Shown: positions 61,652-64,000 of the stretch, piece by piece
How the letters are laid out: every line of letters starts with the position of its first letter
Numbering within the stretch: position 1 is the stretch's first letter
From: Deinococcus aquiradiocola
GTDB taxonomy: Bacteria > Deinococcota > Deinococci > Deinococcales > Deinococcaceae
Length of the DNA stretch: 64,000 bases
Reading direction: 5' to 3'
Assembly: GCF_014646915.1 (NCBI RefSeq)
Contig: NZ_BMOE01000016.1
Coordinates: forward strand, 1-64,000
Notes under the pieces: model-generated
Databases searched by the model: none
Seen by the model: the letters and a program-made list of their open reading frames with translations, nothing else
Told to the model about the DNA's origin: nothing
Made by a program: the position numbers and the translations under genes

Positions 61652-61706
61652 GCATCATGCCTTCATGCAGCGTCAGGCGCGGCGGCGCAGCATGAAGGCG
61701 TGATGC
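61652..61706 (+). terminator. Long hairpin after the response-regulator operon
   Basis: GCATCATGCCTTCATGC (61652-61668) pairs with GCATGAAGGCGTGATGC (61690-61706) with a single mismatch, 21-base loop. The gap 61594-61779 also contains a duplicate of the gene end (GACGAAGCCTGAAC at 61583 and 61612). Confidence 0.65.
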
Positions 61707-61779
61707 GTCCCCCGTCCACCGCCCGGAGAGCCGGAACGTCGCCCGCCCTCCGCCCGTTCCCCGGAACATCGGCAGCCTG

Positions 61780-63213
61780 ATGACCTCCAGCCTTCCCCGA
61801 CCGCGCCCCTTCCGGAACCGCCGCGCGTTCCGTGCCCTCCGGGCCGAGGTGCTCGCCCTGATGACCCTGACCTCCCTCACCGCCATGCCCGCCGCCGCCC
61901 CCTTCGGCCCGGCCCCGCAGTCCAGCGTGACGCTGCCCGTCACCGTGCCCCTGGCGGGCCTGCGCGCCGCCGCGCTCGCCAGACTGCCGGACGTGCTCGC
62001 CAGCGTCGACCAGACACAGACGCTCGCGGGAGGCGTGATCGTCGTGCACCTCACGGGCGAGGTGCGCCGCAGCGGCGACCTGACCCTCGTGCCCGAAGGG
62101 GACGGCCTGCGCCTCAGCCTGCCGGTCAACGCGACCTTCCGCGCCGCACCCACCGGCCTGGGCGACTTCCTCGCGCGGGACTTCACGGGCGCGGCCGTCG
62201 TCACGGCGCACGTCACGCCCGGCATCACGGGCGACTGGAACGCCGACCTGCGCGTGCAGGCCGACTACCGCTGGACCGCGCCCCTCAGCTTCGAACTGCT
62301 GCGCGGCGTGAGCATCAACGTGCAGACGCTCGTCGACCCGCAGATCCGCGCTCGCCTCGCGGGCGCGTCGGAGGCGCTCGGCGCGGCCGCCCGCTCGCAG
62401 CTGCGCCTGCGGGAACGCGCGGGCGACCTGTGGGCGCGCCTCGCGCAGCCGTGGGCGCTGCCGGGCGTGCCGGACGGGTACGCCCTCATCCGCCCGCAGG
62501 GCCTGACCGTCACGCCCTTCACGTTCACCCCGGACGCGGCCAGCGTCACGCTCGGCGGGAGTTTCGTCGCCACGGCGGGACTCGGGCAGGCCCCCGGCCC
62601 CGTGCCGCCCGCGCCCCTCCCGCCCCTGAAGCTCGGACGACCCCAGGCGGACGGCGTGACGCTCGACGTGCCCGTCACGCTCGCGTACCCGCAGCTGTCC
62701 GCGCTCGCCACCCGCTACGCGGCCCGGCAGGAGTACAGGCTGCCCCTGCCGCTCAGCCCGCGCCTGAAGGTCGGGAGCGTCACGCTCGGCACGCCCGCGC
62801 CGGGCCGCCTGAACGCCGCCGTCGCCTTCACCGTGCGTGCCCCGCTGGGCCTGAACGTGAACGCCACCGTCGACGTGAGCGGCACCCCCACCCTCGACGG
62901 GCAGACGCTGCGCCTCACGCACGTCACGGTCCGCACGCGCCCCAGCAGCCTGAGCGGCCGCGTGCTCGGCTGGCTCGCCGACGCCCGCGTGCAGGCCCTC
63001 CTCGCGAAACAGGCGACCTTCGACCTGACGCCCGAACTGCAGTCCGCCCGCGCGGCCGTGCAGGCCCGCCTGCCGTACCGCGTGGCGAACGGCGTCACGC
63101 TCTCCGGACAGGTGGACCGCCTCGCGCTGCGCAGCGTGAGCGTCGAACCGCAGGGCGTGGTGGCCGTCACGCGCGCCGAGGGCGAACTGGACGCCCACGT
63201 CGACCTGCGTTGA
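61780..63213 (+). CDS. DUF4403-family exported protein
   Basis: 477 aa. N-terminal hydrophobic segment (EVLALMTLTSLTAMPAAA) as signal peptide. Two repeats of a lipid-binding-like beta domain (SSVTLPVTVPLAGLRAAALARLP; PLKLGRPQADGVTLDVPVTLAYPQLSALATRYA; DVSGTPTLDGQTLRLTHVTV). Family function unknown; similar proteins are predicted to sit at the cell envelope. Confidence 0.78.
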   Translation: MTSSLPRPRPFRNRRAFRALRAEVLALMTLTSLTAMPAAAPFGPAPQSSVTLPVTVPLAGLRAAALARLPDVLASVDQTQTLAGGVIVVHLTGEVRRSGDLTLVPEGDGLRLSLPVNATFRAAPTGLGDFLARDFTGAAVVTAHVTPGITGDWNADLRVQADYRWTAPLSFELLRGVSINVQTLVDPQIRARLAGASEALGAAARSQLRLRERAGDLWARLAQPWALPGVPDGYALIRPQGLTVTPFTFTPDAASVTLGGSFVATAGLGQAPGPVPPAPLPPLKLGRPQADGVTLDVPVTLAYPQLSALATRYAARQEYRLPLPLSPRLKVGSVTLGTPAPGRLNAAVAFTVRAPLGLNVNATVDVSGTPTLDGQTLRLTHVTVRTRPSSLSGRVLGWLADARVQALLAKQATFDLTPELQSARAAVQARLPYRVANGVTLSGQVDRLALRSVSVEPQGVVAVTRAEGELDAHVDLR

Positions 63214-63216
63214 ACG

Positions 63217-63825
63217 TTACAGCCAGCCCTGCTCGCGCGCCTTGCGGGCGGCCTCCACCCGGCCGCGCACCTCCATCTTGCTGATCGCCTCGGACAGGTA
63301 GTTGCGGACCGTGCCTTCCGACAGGCCCAGCACGCCCGCGATGCTGCTCGTGCCCGCCCCGTCCTCTGCGGCGCGCAGCACCTGCCGTTCACGCTCCGTG
63401 AGGGGATTCCCGCCCGCCCACGCGCCCTCCGCCAGTTCCGGCGCGATGGCGCGCCCGCCTGCCCGGACGCGCCGGATCGCCTCGGCGAGCTGCTCGGCGG
63501 GCGCGTCCTTGAGCAGGTAGCCGCGCGCACCGACCTCCAGCGCGCGGCGCAGGTACCCGCTGCGCGCGAAGGTCGTCACGATGATGACCCGCACCGCCGA
63601 CCCCTCCGCCCGCAGGCTCTCCGCGACGTCCAGGCCCGACAGGCGCGGCATCTCGATGTCGGTCACCAGCACGTCCGGCTGCAGGTCGCGGCACAGCGCG
63701 AGGGCCGCCTCGCCGTCCGTCGCCTGCCCCACCACCTGCAGGTCGTCCTCCAGCGACAGCAGTGCACTGAGGGCGCCCAGCACCAGCCCCTGGTCCTCCG
63801 CCAGCACCAGCCGCACGGGCGTCAC
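63217..63825 (-). CDS. LuxR-type response regulator (DesR-like)
   Basis: 202 aa. D56 in VLVTDIEMPRLSGLDVA, K in YLLKDAP, HTH in LTERERQVLRAAEDGAGTSSIAGVLGLSEGTVRNYLSEAI. GTG start, 22 bp after the kinase stop. Second NarL/DesR-type system of the window. Confidence 0.92.
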   Translation of the reverse strand: MTPVRLVLAEDQGLVLGALSALLSLEDDLQVVGQATDGEAALALCRDLQPDVLVTDIEMPRLSGLDVAESLRAEGSAVRVIIVTTFARSGYLRRALEVGARGYLLKDAPAEQLAEAIRRVRAGGRAIAPELAEGAWAGGNPLTERERQVLRAAEDGAGTSSIAGVLGLSEGTVRNYLSEAISKMEVRGRVEAARKAREQGWL

Positions 63826-63847
63826 GCGCCCACCCCGGACGTGACGC

Positions 63848-64000
63848 TCACGCGCTCACCGGGCCGCGCGCCTGCACCGGGGCAGGGGAGACGCGCGGCG
63901 GGAAGGCCGCGCGGACGGTCGTGCCGCGCCCACCCGTCACGCTGAACTGCCCGCCCGCCGCCCGCACCCGCTCGCGCATGCTCGTCAGACCCGTCCCCTC
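63848..64000 (-). CDS. Sensor histidine kinase, C-terminal fragment (window edge)
   Basis: 50 codons: EGTGLTSMRERVRAAGGQF, then SVTGGRGTTVRAAFP, which is the G2 box end of a HATPase_c domain. The frame stays open to the window end. Upstream of the DesR-like regulator, so its cognate kinase. Confidence 0.85.
   Translation of the reverse strand, partial: EGTGLTSMRERVRAAGGQFSVTGGRGTTVRAAFPPRVSPAPVQARGPVSA

Overview
The window is chromosomal DNA of a high-GC Deinococcus. The identification rests on gene content and style: a ligT-type RNA ligase/recA operon with an RDRM-like site, a PriA that has lost its ATPase motifs, polyphosphate glucokinase, several sulfurtransferases and polysaccharide deacetylases, and many genes whose start codon lies only 5-9 nt after a TANNNT -10 box (leaderless mRNAs, typical of Deinococcus). 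An MreB gene suggests a rod-shaped rather than a coccoid species; that is inference.

Layout. 1-9.4 kb: edge of an IS1-like transposase, an aminotransferase, a macro-domain gene split by a MITE-like insertion, beta-carbonic anhydrase, a cation/proton antiporter, a Fur-family regulator, fused MoaD-MoaE, dus-dinB and an MFS pump. 9.5-13.6 kb: small hypothetical genes, a broken DUF421 gene, a 2Fe-2S protein, adenine deaminase and a monooxygenase, interleaved with three copies of a structured repeat. 13.7-22.8 kb: hemC, tRNA-Gln, a VanW protein, a DUF418 membrane protein, SufE, a sulfurtransferase, an M20 peptidase and a flavin monooxygenase. 22.9-30.5 kb: MFS pump, mreB, then a tightly overlapping envelope operon (fabZ, LptF/G-type permease, MGDG-synthase-type glycosyltransferase, polysaccharide deacetylase, methyltransferase). 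30.6-43.6 kb: carboxylesterase, a degenerate deacetylase, feoAB plus an Fe-S feoC-like gene, a second sulfurtransferase, a GidA-like protein with trmB, a secreted deacetylase, a transglutaminase and an acyltransferase. 43.7-49.3 kb: cyclophilin, DMT transporter, an iron-type binding protein with DUF2271 and PepSY genes, ppgK, rpmI-rplT. 49.5-55.6 kb: initiator tRNA, ffh, tRNA-Lys, priA, ligT-recA. 55.8-64 kb: thiolase, histone-deacetylase-like protein, a NarL-type three-gene signalling operon, a DUF4403 protein and part of a second two-component system.

The main structural theme is a family of six 65-179 bp hairpin-rich repeats with terminal inverted repeats. Every copy carries, inside a terminal repeat, the stop codon of a neighbouring gene (seven stop codons in total, including that of recA). 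A second repeat with related ends has broken the macro-domain gene. No rRNA operon, CRISPR array, prophage or replication origin was seen.
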